From an uncultured Clostridia bacterium (GTDB lineage: Bacteria; Bacillota; Clostridia; Oscillospirales; Ruminococcaceae), in NCBI GenBank assembly GCA_944386455.1, contig CALXBC010000019.1, forward strand, positions 1-47,154: a stretch of 47,154 nt of DNA, given 5' to 3'. Under the pieces are notes generated by a model. The model was not told where the DNA came from. It made no database searches and worked only from the letters and a program-made list of their open reading frames with translations. The translations under genes were made by a program, and so were the position numbers. Below are positions 27,931 to 35,999 of this stretch, one piece after another. Positions within the stretch are counted from its first letter, which is position 1. Each line of letters opens with the position of its first letter.

Positions 27931-28461
27931 TCATTTCGGAAAATGCTTCCGATAGTTTTCGATCGCTGCAGCAATTGTCCTGACAGCAGCCTCAGTGCCT
28001 TCCACTTCGTTCACAGCGGTTTCCTTATGCTCCAGTTCTTTATATACACGAAAAAAGTGGACAATCTCATCAAACACATGAGCGGGCAGTTCATTTATAT
28101 GATGATAGTTATTATAAAGAGGATCGTTAAACGGAATGGCAATGATCTTTTCATCATTGCGTCCGCTGTCCACCATCGAAATCATTCCGACCGGATAACA
28201 TTTCACAAGCGTCAGCGGACGGATCACCTCACTGCAAAGCACCAGCACGTCGAGCGGGTCAAGGTCGTCCGCATAGGTGCGTGGAATAAAGCCGTAATTG
28301 GCGGGATACCGCGTCGAGGTATACAGAATACGGTCCAGCAGAAGCGCTCCCGTCTCCTTATCCAGCTCATATTTATTCTTTCCGCCCTTTTCAATTTCAA
28401 TGACTGCCATAAATGCATCAGGGGCAATTCGTTCCGGGCTGATATCATGCCATAGATTCAT
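27931..28461 (-). CDS. ppa: Inorganic pyrophosphatase, family I
   Basis: A 176-residue soluble enzyme hydrolysing pyrophosphate. It begins MNLWHDISPERI, followed by KKYELDKETG-type substrate contacts (KNKYELDKETGALLLDR), YGFIPRTYADDLDPLDVLVL with the metal-binding DxDPxD signature, and SMVDSGRNDEKIIAIP. AAAGGA eight bases before the ATG at 28461 favours this start. It is divergent from the Lrp-type regulator, with promoters for both in the gap. Confidence 0.96.
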   Translation of the reverse strand: MNLWHDISPERIAPDAFMAVIEIEKGGKNKYELDKETGALLLDRILYTSTRYPANYGFIPRTYADDLDPLDVLVLCSEVIRPLTLVKCYPVGMISMVDSGRNDEKIIAIPFNDPLYNNYHHINELPAHVFDEIVHFFRVYKELEHKETAVNEVEGTEAAVRTIAAAIENYRKHFPK

Positions 28462-28496
28462 CCGAAATTTCCTTTCTGCCAAAAGGCCTTTTTTAT

Positions 28497-28525
28497 ATTA
28501 TACCGCTTTTGCGCTGTTAATGCAA
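28497..28525 (-). promoter_or_regulatory. Promoter of ppa
   Basis: Minus strand TTGCAT (28525-28520), 17 bases, TATAAT (28502-28497), 35 bases before the start codon. Confidence 0.7.
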
Positions 28526-28573
28526 TGAAAAACTGACAGTATTGGCTTTTGCCTGCAAAGAGCAAATCCGCTA

Positions 28574-28602
28574 TTTACTATTAAGAAAAAATTTGGTATA
28601 AT
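28574..28602 (+). promoter_or_regulatory. Promoter of the Lrp-aminotransferase pair
   Basis: TTTACT (28574-28579), 17 bases, TATAAT (28597-28602), about 50 bases before the regulator start codon. Confidence 0.65.
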
Positions 28603-28652
28603 ATTCTTTAATTTATCGGGCAGATCCCCGAACAGAAAGGAATGACTGTGAA

Positions 28653-29132
28653 ATGGAAAAAATGATAAAATTACTGCAACAGAACGCCCGCCTTTCAAAC
28701 GAACAGCTCGGCGCCATGCTCGGCTGTACCGCCGCTGAGGCAGCCGCCCAGATCGCCGATCTGGAAAAAAGGGGAATTATCAAAGGCTATAAACCAATCA
28801 TTGATTATGATAAGCTGGACGGTGAAATTGTCACTGCGCTCATCGAGCTCAAGGTCACCCCCAAAAAAGGGCTGGGCTTTGAAGAAATTGCAAAACGGAT
28901 TATGGAGTACGACGAGGTGGACAGTGTTTATCTGATGTCGGGCGGTTACGATCTGTCCGTCACTGTGAAGGGCAAGACTTTCAAGGATATTGCATTATTC
29001 GTTGCCCACCGTCTGGCAACGCTCGATTCAGTCATATCAACCGCCACTCATTTTGTTCTCTCCTGCTATAAGGACACCGGCGTGATCCTCTGCGACGATG
29101 TTAAGGATGAAAGGGGGCAAAACTGGCTGTGA
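28653..29132 (+). CDS. Lrp/AsnC-family transcriptional regulator
   Basis: A 159-residue regulator: an N-terminal helix-turn-helix (LLQQNARLSNEQLGAMLG to KRGIIKGYKPIIDYDKL) and a C-terminal RAM ligand-binding domain (VTALIELKVTP to VDSVYLMSGGYDLSVTVKG). AAAGGA lies before the ATG. Its stop overlaps the GTG start of the aminotransferase by four bases (GTGA), so it probably senses an amino acid handled by that enzyme; which one is not evident. Confidence 0.92.
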   Translation: MEKMIKLLQQNARLSNEQLGAMLGCTAAEAAAQIADLEKRGIIKGYKPIIDYDKLDGEIVTALIELKVTPKKGLGFEEIAKRIMEYDEVDSVYLMSGGYDLSVTVKGKTFKDIALFVAHRLATLDSVISTATHFVLSCYKDTGVILCDDVKDERGQNWL

Positions 29133-30298
29133 TCGACTACTCCTCTGTTTTATCAAAAACCGTTCAGGCGATCAAGCCTTCCGGAATCCGTAAATTTTTT
29201 GATATTGCCAATGAAATGGAAGATGTCATCTCCCTCAGCATCGGGGAGCCTGACTTTAAAACCCCCTGGGAAATCCGCAAAAAAGCGATTCAGACGCTGG
29301 AGAAAGGACGCACCTGGTACTCTGCCAACAGCGGCATGATGGACTTAAGAGTTGCTATATGCAATTATCTGAGCCGCCGTTTTCGGCTGGAATATCATCC
29401 GGAAACAGAAGTGCTGGTGACAGTCGGCGGCTCCGAAGCGATCGATATGGGAATCCGCGTGCTTATTTCTGCGGGAGATGAAGTATTGATACCGGAGCCG
29501 TGCTTTGTCTGCTATGCACCGATTGTTACGGTTTCGGGCGGCATCCCGGTCTCCATTCCGACCAAGGCTAAAAACGGGTTTCGCCTGACTGCCGCTGAGC
29601 TGAAGGAAAAGATAACAAACAAAACCAAGCTGTTGATTCTGCCGTTCCCCAACAATCCCACCGGCGCCGTCATGCGGCGGTCTCATTTGGAAGCGCTGAC
29701 CGGCGTTCTTCGTGAAACCAACATCATGGTGCTGTCTGATGAAATTTATGCAGAGCTTACCTATAACGGCAGCCATGTTTCAATTGCGGAGCTGCCCGGC
29801 ATGCGGGAAAGGACTGTTGTTGTCAACGGCTTCTCCAAAACCTATGCTATGACCGGCTGGAGGCTGGGGTATGCTGCAGGACCGGCACCGGTCATCAAAC
29901 AAATGACCAAGCTTCATCAATTTGCCATCATGTGTGCGCCTACCACCAGCCAGTATGCCGCCATTGAAGCAATGGAAAACTGTGACGACGATGTGCGAAA
30001 AATGGCGGAGCAGTATGATGAGCGCCGCCGCCTGATTGTGGACAGTCTGAACAAAATGGGACTGACCTGTTTTGAACCGGAAGGTGCATTTTATGTATTC
30101 CCTTCCATCCAAAAAACGGGGCTGTCCTCGGAACAGTTCTGCACCAGACTGCTTCAGGAGCAGCATGTCGCGGTGGTGCCCGGAAATGCATTTGGAGAAT
30201 CCGGAGAAGGCTTTGTCCGAATTTCCTATGCGGCTTCACTGGAAAATATCATGACTGCACTCAAACGGATCCAGGTCTTTCTTGACAGCTTGCAGTAA
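29129..30298 (+). CDS. Class I/II PLP-dependent aminotransferase
   Basis: A 389-residue fold-type I aminotransferase. Visible: VGGSEAIDMGIRVL, PFPNNPTGAVMRRSHLE, SDEIYAELTYNG (Asp and Tyr contacting PLP) and NGFSKTYAMTGWRLGYAAG with the Schiff-base lysine (about residue 235), plus a C-terminal arginine in GFVRISYA. Substrate unknown; the family includes aromatic and aspartate aminotransferases. It starts with GTG overlapping the upstream Lrp gene. Confidence 0.92.
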   Translation: MIDYSSVLSKTVQAIKPSGIRKFFDIANEMEDVISLSIGEPDFKTPWEIRKKAIQTLEKGRTWYSANSGMMDLRVAICNYLSRRFRLEYHPETEVLVTVGGSEAIDMGIRVLISAGDEVLIPEPCFVCYAPIVTVSGGIPVSIPTKAKNGFRLTAAELKEKITNKTKLLILPFPNNPTGAVMRRSHLEALTGVLRETNIMVLSDEIYAELTYNGSHVSIAELPGMRERTVVVNGFSKTYAMTGWRLGYAAGPAPVIKQMTKLHQFAIMCAPTTSQYAAIEAMENCDDDVRKMAEQYDERRRLIVDSLNKMGLTCFEPEGAFYVFPSIQKTGLSSEQFCTRLLQEQHVAVVPGNAFGESGEGFVRISYAASLENIMTALKRIQVFLDSLQ

Positions 30299-30317
30299 CG
30301 GTCTGATGGTGGACAAT

Positions 30318-31196
30318 ATGAAGTCTATTACATTATTGGCACCCGCCAAAATCAATCTCTCCCTGTCCATTACCGGCAGGCGGCCGGACGGCTATCACCT
30401 GATCCGCAGCGTCATGCAGGCAGTAACGCTTTTTGACACTGTAAAAGTAACCAGAGCAGCGGGAAATGAAATTTCAGTTCGATGCGACCGACCTGAAATC
30501 CCCTGCGGTAAGGATAACATTGCTTATCGGGCAGCGGAACAATTTTTTTCTGCGGTTGGTATTCCAGATTCGGGGCTGGAAATTGAAATAAAAAAGCAAA
30601 TTCCGTCCCAAGCAGGTCTGGGCGGCGGCAGTGCCGACGGCGCCGCTGTGCTTGTTGCACTCAACCGCCTGTTTCAGGCAGAGCTGCCGGCAGATCGGTT
30701 GCAGCAAATCGGTTTGTCTGTCGGAGCAGATGTCCCGTTTTTTTTGACAGGGGGAACTGCACTGGCGGAAGGGATCGGAGAACTTCTGTCTCCCGTTTGC
30801 CCGCTGCCGGACTGCAACATTGTGATATCCAAGCCTGCTGTCAGCGTATCAACACCTGCGGCATATCAGGCTTTTGATCAGTCGGGCTGTATGGCTGCTG
30901 ATTCGTCTGATGCTCTGATTGCTGCGCTTTCCCGGAAAAATCTGGTGACTGCCGCTCGAAACATTCATAACATATTTGAGCAGCTGCTGTCTTTGCCTGA
31001 GGTGTCGGCACTGAAGTCGATTCTTTTAAGCAATGGTGCCCTGCAGGCAGCTATGAGCGGCAGCGGTTCCGCCGTTTACGCTATCTTTCATGACAGACGC
31101 CAGGCCGAAAAAGCATTTGCTGCCTGCCGCACTCTAAATTCTGAAACCTTTTTATGCAGGCCCTATGCTGCCGGTATTACAGAATCAGAAATTTGA
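30318..31196 (+). CDS. ispE: 4-diphosphocytidyl-2-C-methyl-D-erythritol kinase
   Basis: A 292-residue GHMP kinase of the non-mevalonate isoprenoid pathway. LLAPAKINLSLSITGRRPDGYH at the N-terminus is the substrate-binding segment, PSQAGLGGGSADGAAVLVAL the ATP-binding GHMP loop (about 91-110), and AMSGSGSAVYAIF the C-terminal motif. GGTGG five bases before the ATG at 30318 favours this start over two ATGs upstream. It lies downstream of the aminotransferase and probably shares its transcript. Confidence 0.95.
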   Translation: MKSITLLAPAKINLSLSITGRRPDGYHLIRSVMQAVTLFDTVKVTRAAGNEISVRCDRPEIPCGKDNIAYRAAEQFFSAVGIPDSGLEIEIKKQIPSQAGLGGGSADGAAVLVALNRLFQAELPADRLQQIGLSVGADVPFFLTGGTALAEGIGELLSPVCPLPDCNIVISKPAVSVSTPAAYQAFDQSGCMAADSSDALIAALSRKNLVTAARNIHNIFEQLLSLPEVSALKSILLSNGALQAAMSGSGSAVYAIFHDRRQAEKAFAACRTLNSETFLCRPYAAGITESEI

Positions 31197-31271
31197 TGAA
31201 TAACTGGAACAAAACCGTCCCATACTTTTATTACCACATTCTGGCAATTAAAATAAAGGACGGTTTTACTG

Positions 31272-31874
31272 ATGAAAAAAACAGAAAAAGCGCTTTTGTT
31301 TGGGCTCATCCTCTCGATTTTGGTCGGCAGTTTCTCTGCTTTTGCCAGCGACTGCAGTGCAATACGGGAAAGCGTGCTTCGGCTTCATATCCTTGCCAAT
31401 TCTGATTCCGATGAGGATCAGGCACTGAAGCTGAAAGTCCGTGACCGTATTCTGGAAGAAACAGGAGACCTGTTTGAAAATGCTTCCGATCTGGAAAACG
31501 CAGAATCGAGTGCAGCAAACAGCCTCGAGTTGGTACGTTCCATTGCCGAAGACGAAGTGAGAAAGCAGGGTTATGACTATCCCGTGCGGGCCGAGCTTTG
31601 TAATATGTTCTTTGAAACCCGGCAATATGACGATATTACTATGCCCGCCGGACGGTATGACGCCGTGCGGATCACCATTGGAGAGGCAAAAGGTCATAAC
31701 TGGTGGTGTGTGCTTTATCCGCCGATGTGTATTCCGGCCGCGCAGCCCAAGCAGGAACTGGGGGACGTCCTGACGGAGGACGGGATGGAAGTCGTTACAT
31801 CAAAGCCAAAATATGAAGTAAGGTTCGCATGTGTAGAACTGTTTGAACGAATCAAAGAAACTCTGTTTCATTAA
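31272..31874 (+). CDS. spoIIR: Stage II sporulation protein R
   Basis: A 200-residue exported signalling protein made in the forespore under sigma-F; it triggers SpoIIGA to process pro-sigma-E in the mother cell. An N-terminal hydrophobic helix (about 7-26) precedes the conserved SVLRLHILANSDSDEDQALKLKVRDRIL block, and AKGHNWWCVLYPPMC lies towards the C-terminus. AAAGGA lies before the ATG. A terminator follows directly. Its presence shows the organism can sporulate. Confidence 0.96.
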   Translation: MKKTEKALLFGLILSILVGSFSAFASDCSAIRESVLRLHILANSDSDEDQALKLKVRDRILEETGDLFENASDLENAESSAANSLELVRSIAEDEVRKQGYDYPVRAELCNMFFETRQYDDITMPAGRYDAVRITIGEAKGHNWWCVLYPPMCIPAAQPKQELGDVLTEDGMEVVTSKPKYEVRFACVELFERIKETLFH

Positions 31875-31912
31875 AGGCAAGCGGCCCCTGACGGGCTGCT
31901 TGCCTTTTTTAC
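31873..31912. terminator. Bidirectional terminator between spoIIR and the peptidoglycan-binding genes
   Basis: Stem AGGCAAGCGGCCC / GGGCTGCTTGCCT (one G-U pair) with T tract on the plus side and A tract on the minus side; it lies between converging genes. Confidence 0.9.
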
Positions 31913-32412
31913 CGGCCGCTCCGATAAGCCGCATATGTATTCAAAAGCGCATTCCAGGTGTCTGCGTCCACAAACCCAGTCTCAGGAAGTCTGCTCAGCT
32001 TCTGAATCTCTCTGATGTTTTTTTCTGTCGTTTCATCATAGATCCCAAGCAGCCTCACCGGGTCGATATTGTCAAACACTTCGCTCAAATCGTTCAGCAT
32101 TGTCTGAATGAATACGATTTCACTTCCTCTGTCCCCCGGCCCAAAAGTCTGATTCGGAATCGGAAAAACCAACCGGTAATGTGCCGGATTCCTTCTGAGA
32201 TCTGCAATCTGATAGGCGCGAAATATTTGGTCCCAGGTTGCAAAATCAACGATTCCCGTTGCTTCCATTTCAAACTGCCTTTGAAATTCCTGCACTGCTT
32301 CTGTCGTAAGAGGACCGAATATTCCGTCCCGCTTCAGCTGCGGGATTCGGGAATACTCCTCCGACAGCAGCCGTAAATATCCCTGTAATTCTCTGATTGG
32401 CTGTCTTTCCAT
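31909..32412 (-). CDS. Small protein of two peptidoglycan-binding modules
   Basis: A 167-residue protein with two PG_binding_1-type repeats: one at about 8-70 (ELQGYLRLLSEEYSR, DGIFGPLTTEAVQEFQRQF, DFATWDQIFRAY) and one at about 88-165 (TFGPGDRGSEIV, TEKNIREIQKL, DADTWNALLNTY). There is no signal peptide or catalytic domain. GGAAAGGAATG lies upstream of the chosen ATG; a longer frame overlaps the preceding gene. Last gene of a three-gene run with the SleC-like protein. Probably an accessory wall- or cortex-binding factor. Confidence 0.8.
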   Translation of the reverse strand: MERQPIRELQGYLRLLSEEYSRIPQLKRDGIFGPLTTEAVQEFQRQFEMEATGIVDFATWDQIFRAYQIADLRRNPAHYRLVFPIPNQTFGPGDRGSEIVFIQTMLNDLSEVFDNIDPVRLLGIYDETTEKNIREIQKLSRLPETGFVDADTWNALLNTYAAYRSGR

Positions 32413-32443
32413 CACTCTGCATTCCTTTCCTGCTGTTTTTTGT

Positions 32444-33862
32444 TCAGGCATTGTCCCGCATGCCTTCCTGAAGCTCCTGGCCTGTAAACTGCCCTTCCGT
32501 ATTCGAAATTTCAGAGCGTACGTCTTCATAGACGGACGCAATTTTGTTCCATGTCAGCAGTCCAACATTTCCTGTTTGTCTGAGGCCAAACAGACGCTGA
32601 AACTCCATGACCGCACGTTTGGTTTCCGAACCGAAATATCCGGTCGGCGTCACCTGTGGAATGGTAGGATAGACACGGGAAATTTCATTCAGATACCGTT
32701 GAAGCTCTGCTACAGATTCTCCCGAAGTCCCCTGCGTCAGAATATAGCCCGGATAGAGGGCAGGTCCCTGGCCAAAATAGTTTTCAGGTATCGTATTTAA
32801 AATTCCGTTATACGCCTCATAAATCATATTCCAGGTCTGCTGTCCTACGATTCCATCCTGCGGCAGTCCTGCCAATGCCTGAAAAGCATAAACAGCGTTC
32901 TGTGTTTCCTGACCAAATGTCCCATCCACCGCCACCACCGGAACTGACGGAACAAAATATCCAATCACCGCCAGATAGTATTGCAGCACCTGTACATATT
33001 CTCCTGTATCGCCCGGCTGCAGCACCTCGGGGAACTGCAGAGCAATATCAGAATAGCGGATTCCCTCCGACTGAAGCTCGGCCAGCCCCTTTACCGCGGT
33101 ATATAAATAGGTCAGACGGTACCAGGTCTGCTGACCTACAATCCCGTCTGGATTGAGATTGAATATTCGCTGAAAGGTTTTGACGGCATTTTCTGTGCTT
33201 TCTCCAAACACCCCGTCTACCGGAGAAATTTTTGGAATCGCGGGATAATTTTGTGAAACACGATTCAGATATTTCTGCAGCGTTACCACTGCGTTTTCCG
33301 AATCACCAATCCGCAGCGGCCGGCCGGGATAGGACTCTGCATTGATCCGTACAGGCGCATCCGTAACGATATTGATATCATCTCCATAATAATATTGTAA
33401 AATTTCATAAGGCGTATAGCCCTGATTTGCAAGTTCAACTGTCCCCCATTGCGACAGTCCCTCACAGGTAACAGTTGTACCGTTGCAGAACTGAGAGAAA
33501 AACGGCTGGATCGTATCTCCTCTGGTCAGATAGGAATTGAACAGTTCATCAACCAGCCTGCTGATGTCTTCAAAAACGTTGCGTCCGAACACAAATGCCT
33601 GATCGTATTGGGTCGTATTCGTAATATCAAAGTCATATCCGCGGCTGCGGTACCATTCTGTGTAAACACGGTTGAGGGCAAAAGATGCCTGTGCATAAAT
33701 ATTGGCACGCAGTGCGTTTTCCGGCCAGGTCGGATATATTTCGCTGGAAGCAACATTTTTCAAATAATCGGGAAAACTGATCGAAACATTCTGTGCGTTG
33801 CTGTCCGGCGGTCCCAGATGAACCACAATTTTATCCGGTATGTAAGGTTCTCCTACTGGCAT
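32444..33862 (-). CDS. SleC-like cortex-lytic protein: SpoIID/LytB domain plus three peptidoglycan-binding modules
   Basis: A 472-residue protein. Residues about 28-170 resemble the SpoIID/LytB lytic transglycosylase domain (YLKNVASSEIYPTWP with the expected catalytic Glu at about 41, then LSQWGTVELANQGYTPYEIL). Three PG_binding_1 modules follow at about 180-255, 281-352 and 375-445. This domain order and the N-terminal sequence match SleC, the spore cortex-lytic enzyme of clostridia as I recall it. It lacks a signal peptide and lacks SleC's N-terminal beta-sandwich pro-region, which appears in the gene just upstream. Probably acts in spore germination or wall remodelling. Confidence 0.8.
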   Translation of the reverse strand: MPVGEPYIPDKIVVHLGPPDSNAQNVSISFPDYLKNVASSEIYPTWPENALRANIYAQASFALNRVYTEWYRSRGYDFDITNTTQYDQAFVFGRNVFEDISRLVDELFNSYLTRGDTIQPFFSQFCNGTTVTCEGLSQWGTVELANQGYTPYEILQYYYGDDINIVTDAPVRINAESYPGRPLRIGDSENAVVTLQKYLNRVSQNYPAIPKISPVDGVFGESTENAVKTFQRIFNLNPDGIVGQQTWYRLTYLYTAVKGLAELQSEGIRYSDIALQFPEVLQPGDTGEYVQVLQYYLAVIGYFVPSVPVVAVDGTFGQETQNAVYAFQALAGLPQDGIVGQQTWNMIYEAYNGILNTIPENYFGQGPALYPGYILTQGTSGESVAELQRYLNEISRVYPTIPQVTPTGYFGSETKRAVMEFQRLFGLRQTGNVGLLTWNKIASVYEDVRSEISNTEGQFTGQELQEGMRDNA

Positions 33863-33893
33863 GGTATAGACACTCCTTTCCTTTTATCCCATG

Positions 33894-34646
33894 TTATTCG
33901 TTCAGAGAATGCTGATCCGTCGTGATATCAATATTGGAAGAAGCGGTATTGGTTGCATTCTCAGACAACGGAATCAGATTGACCGGCAAAAGCGCGCGCT
34001 GCCCGGCAAACACCTGAACATCGCGTATGATCGTTGTATAGTATTCGGGATGACTGATCATGACCGTATAGACGCCATACGGGCGGACAGTATTGGGTTC
34101 CGGATGCTCAGACAACTCTCGGGAAGGTGCCGGCAGATTGATGACGGGTGTATTTCCGCTGCTATCTGTTTGAAGATATTGCAGCAGTTCCTGTTCGCCC
34201 ACAGCCTTGCGAAGTACAAGAACATCCGCAAAAGGGATCGGAATCGACTGCGTTGCAGCCGTCACTTCAACCTGAAGCTGTCCAACATCCGAGTAAGGAA
34301 CAGAGCTTTGCTCAAAGTGACTGTCCTTGATAATATCTTCTATCGAAACCGGTCCTGTTGCATAGAGGATATCTTCCACCTCACGCATTCCATTTTCTTC
34401 TCTCACTTCCGTAAACTGCGGGCCGGTCGGCGAAGCTTCTGTATTCTGCGTTTCATTCAGATTTATGATGCTTTCCGTCGCTTCCCGCCATGTGATGGCG
34501 GGCGGTTTTTCCGGCTGCAAACCGACCTCTTTGGCCGGAACCTGTTCGTTATAGAGATCGCTGCGTTCTTTAAATTTCATTGCCTCTTCCTTATACTTCC
34601 GGATCATCTCTTCCATTTTTTCCTGTGCAGATTTATTGTTTTCCAT
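33894..34646 (-). CDS. SleC pro-region-like protein with carboxypeptidase-regulatory-like domain
   Basis: A 250-residue protein. The N-terminus is charged and helical (MENNKSAQEKMEEMIRKY), the middle low-complexity, and residues about 120-235 look like a carboxypeptidase-regulatory-like beta-sandwich: GQLQVEVTAATQSIPIPFADVLV, VYTVMISHPEYYTTII and VFAGQRALLPVNLIPL. That pattern resembles the pro-region of clostridial SleC. It ends 31 bases before the SleC-like gene. AAAGGATGG lies before the ATG. No signal peptide is seen. Function as a separate chaperone or inhibitor is inference. Confidence 0.6.
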   Translation of the reverse strand: MENNKSAQEKMEEMIRKYKEEAMKFKERSDLYNEQVPAKEVGLQPEKPPAITWREATESIINLNETQNTEASPTGPQFTEVREENGMREVEDILYATGPVSIEDIIKDSHFEQSSVPYSDVGQLQVEVTAATQSIPIPFADVLVLRKAVGEQELLQYLQTDSSGNTPVINLPAPSRELSEHPEPNTVRPYGVYTVMISHPEYYTTIIRDVQVFAGQRALLPVNLIPLSENATNTASSNIDITTDQHSLNE

Positions 34647-34722
34647 ATCACCAGTCCATCCTTTCTCAAAAAGCAAACCAATCCATATCTTAAAAATACG
34701 CAAATCAAAAGAAAGATATGAC

Positions 34723-34756
34723 TAAAACCCGCCGGAGCTGCGCCGGCGGGTTTCAG
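34723..34756 (-). terminator. Terminator of the SpoIIQ-like gene
   Basis: Minus-strand stem AACCCGCCGG / CCGGCGGGTT with a loop CGCAGCT and TTTT, about 10 bases after the stop codon. Confidence 0.9.
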
Positions 34757-34766
34757 AACGTCGTTG

Positions 34767-35513
34767 CTATTTGATTTTTTTGATGGTTTCGGATGGATCC
34801 AGCCATTTTCCATTCTGCTTCATTGCAAAATGCAAATGACTTTCTTCCGCCGTTTCAATGATTGCGGTATCACCCACCGCGCCGATTGTCTCGTTAATAT
34901 CTACTTTTTGGTTTTTGCTGACCTTTACATTTTTATCCAGACCATAATAATAGGAGACATATCCCGCGTTGTGGTTGATCGTCACACAAACGCCCCAAAG
35001 CGGATCTTCTGTGACCTCAGCGACTGTTCCTGCCGCACAGCTTTTCACGGCGGTTCCCTTCTCGGCTTTGATATCGATTCCATCGTGCGTGCGCCACTCA
35101 TTCAAGGTTTTCGATTTTACAAGTTCCCCGTTGCTGAATGCATTGACAACCTCGCCGTTAAGCGGCATCGTGAATGAAACCTGCGAGTTCGTCGACTGCC
35201 CCTTTGATGCTGTGGAAGCATTTGACGTTTTTGAGGAAGTTCCAGACTGACCAGAGGACTGCGCCTGTGAAGAGGTAATTGGTATATTGCTCTGATTGTT
35301 GTCTACATTTTGTGGAAATCCCCATTCGTTTGCACTGTTTGTGTTTTTTTTTGCGGTCGTATCATCGTCTGTCAGGCTTCCCAGCGTCTGGTTCATCGCT
35401 ACAAAGACCGCTGCGCCAACTGCGACCAGGCTCAATGCCAGCGCAATATAAAAGCCCTTGCCGGAAAAAAACTGAGAAGTTTTTGATTTTCCAAACTGAA
35501 GTTTTTTCATCAT
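34767..35513 (-). CDS. SpoIIQ-like M23 metallopeptidase
   Basis: A 249-residue single-pass membrane protein: basic start, membrane helix at about 22-45, a Ser/Thr/Gln-rich linker to about 145, and a C-terminal LytM/M23 domain. Both zinc-site motifs are intact: WRTHDGIDIKAEKG (HxxxD) and SHLHFAM (HxH). In B. subtilis SpoIIQ the first motif has lost its histidine, while clostridial SpoIIQ keeps it. SpoIIQ links the forespore to SpoIIIAH during engulfment. The start (MMKK at 35513, or one codon later) is uncertain. An ordinary vegetative LytM protein is the alternative. Confidence 0.75.
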   Translation of the reverse strand: MMKKLQFGKSKTSQFFSGKGFYIALALSLVAVGAAVFVAMNQTLGSLTDDDTTAKKNTNSANEWGFPQNVDNNQSNIPITSSQAQSSGQSGTSSKTSNASTASKGQSTNSQVSFTMPLNGEVVNAFSNGELVKSKTLNEWRTHDGIDIKAEKGTAVKSCAAGTVAEVTEDPLWGVCVTINHNAGYVSYYYGLDKNVKVSKNQKVDINETIGAVGDTAIIETAEESHLHFAMKQNGKWLDPSETIKKIK

Positions 35514-35690
35514 CCTAACCAAGACCCGCGAACTGTGTCAGCAGCCGGACAAAGTTGCGCCGGTCCCTATCCTTTCTTATTTGATAGACCGGACTGCTCC
35601 GGACTTGTTTTTTGTTTCTCGCTTTTATTGTGACCGAATCAGATAAAAAATATCCATACATAAAAAATTTTTTCAAAAAAATAAAAAATC

Positions 35691-35959
35691 GTCACGCAGG
35701 CGGACATGCACCGCCAGTTGCAGCCTTGACAAACTGCGGTATCTATTGTTTGCTCTGCACAGCACCTCGATGTGGTTGCCGCTGCTGCGGCAACGCGGCC
35801 ATGACATACGGCCGCGAGCGGAGAGGTGTCATCCAAAAACGATTCGGCGAATTGTTTTTGGATGGAAAAGAGGGGAGTCGGGGGAAAAACGCAGAACAAG
35901 GCTTTGCCGCAGTGATTGTGTTTGTCCCTCGAGAGCGTGTCGACTTTTTCGACACGCTC
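35691..35959 (-). repeat. Intergenic repeat element, copy A
   Basis: Read on the minus strand, it begins with GAGCGTGTCG and a hairpin (35933-35943 with 35949-35959), has about 90 bases nearly identical to copy B, then a centre not shared with copy B, and ends with a 25-base stretch (35691-35715) again shared. The centre holds three hairpins: 35775-35794, 35795-35815 and 35831-35863. No transposase or good open frame. It lies inverted relative to copy B at 40609-40796. Confidence 0.85.
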
Positions 35960-35996
35960 AAACAACTATCGTTCCGTCAGAACGATAGTTGTTTTT
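35960..35996 (-). terminator. Hairpin terminator of the amidase gene, abutting repeat copy A
   Basis: AACAACTATCGTTC pairs with GAACGATAGTTGTT across a five-base loop. On the minus strand it follows the amidase stop by a few bases and ends directly at the conserved edge of the repeat. Confidence 0.85.
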
Positions 35997-35999
35997 CGG

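Larger units (their letters stand above)
35514..35999. other. Intergenic gap with AT-rich stretch, repeat copy A and amidase terminator
   Basis: The first part (35514-35690) is upstream of the SpoIIQ-like gene and includes very A/T-rich runs at 35640-35690; no clear sigma-A promoter is seen, consistent with a sporulation sigma factor. The rest is repeat copy A and the amidase terminator. No convincing gene. Confidence 0.6.
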
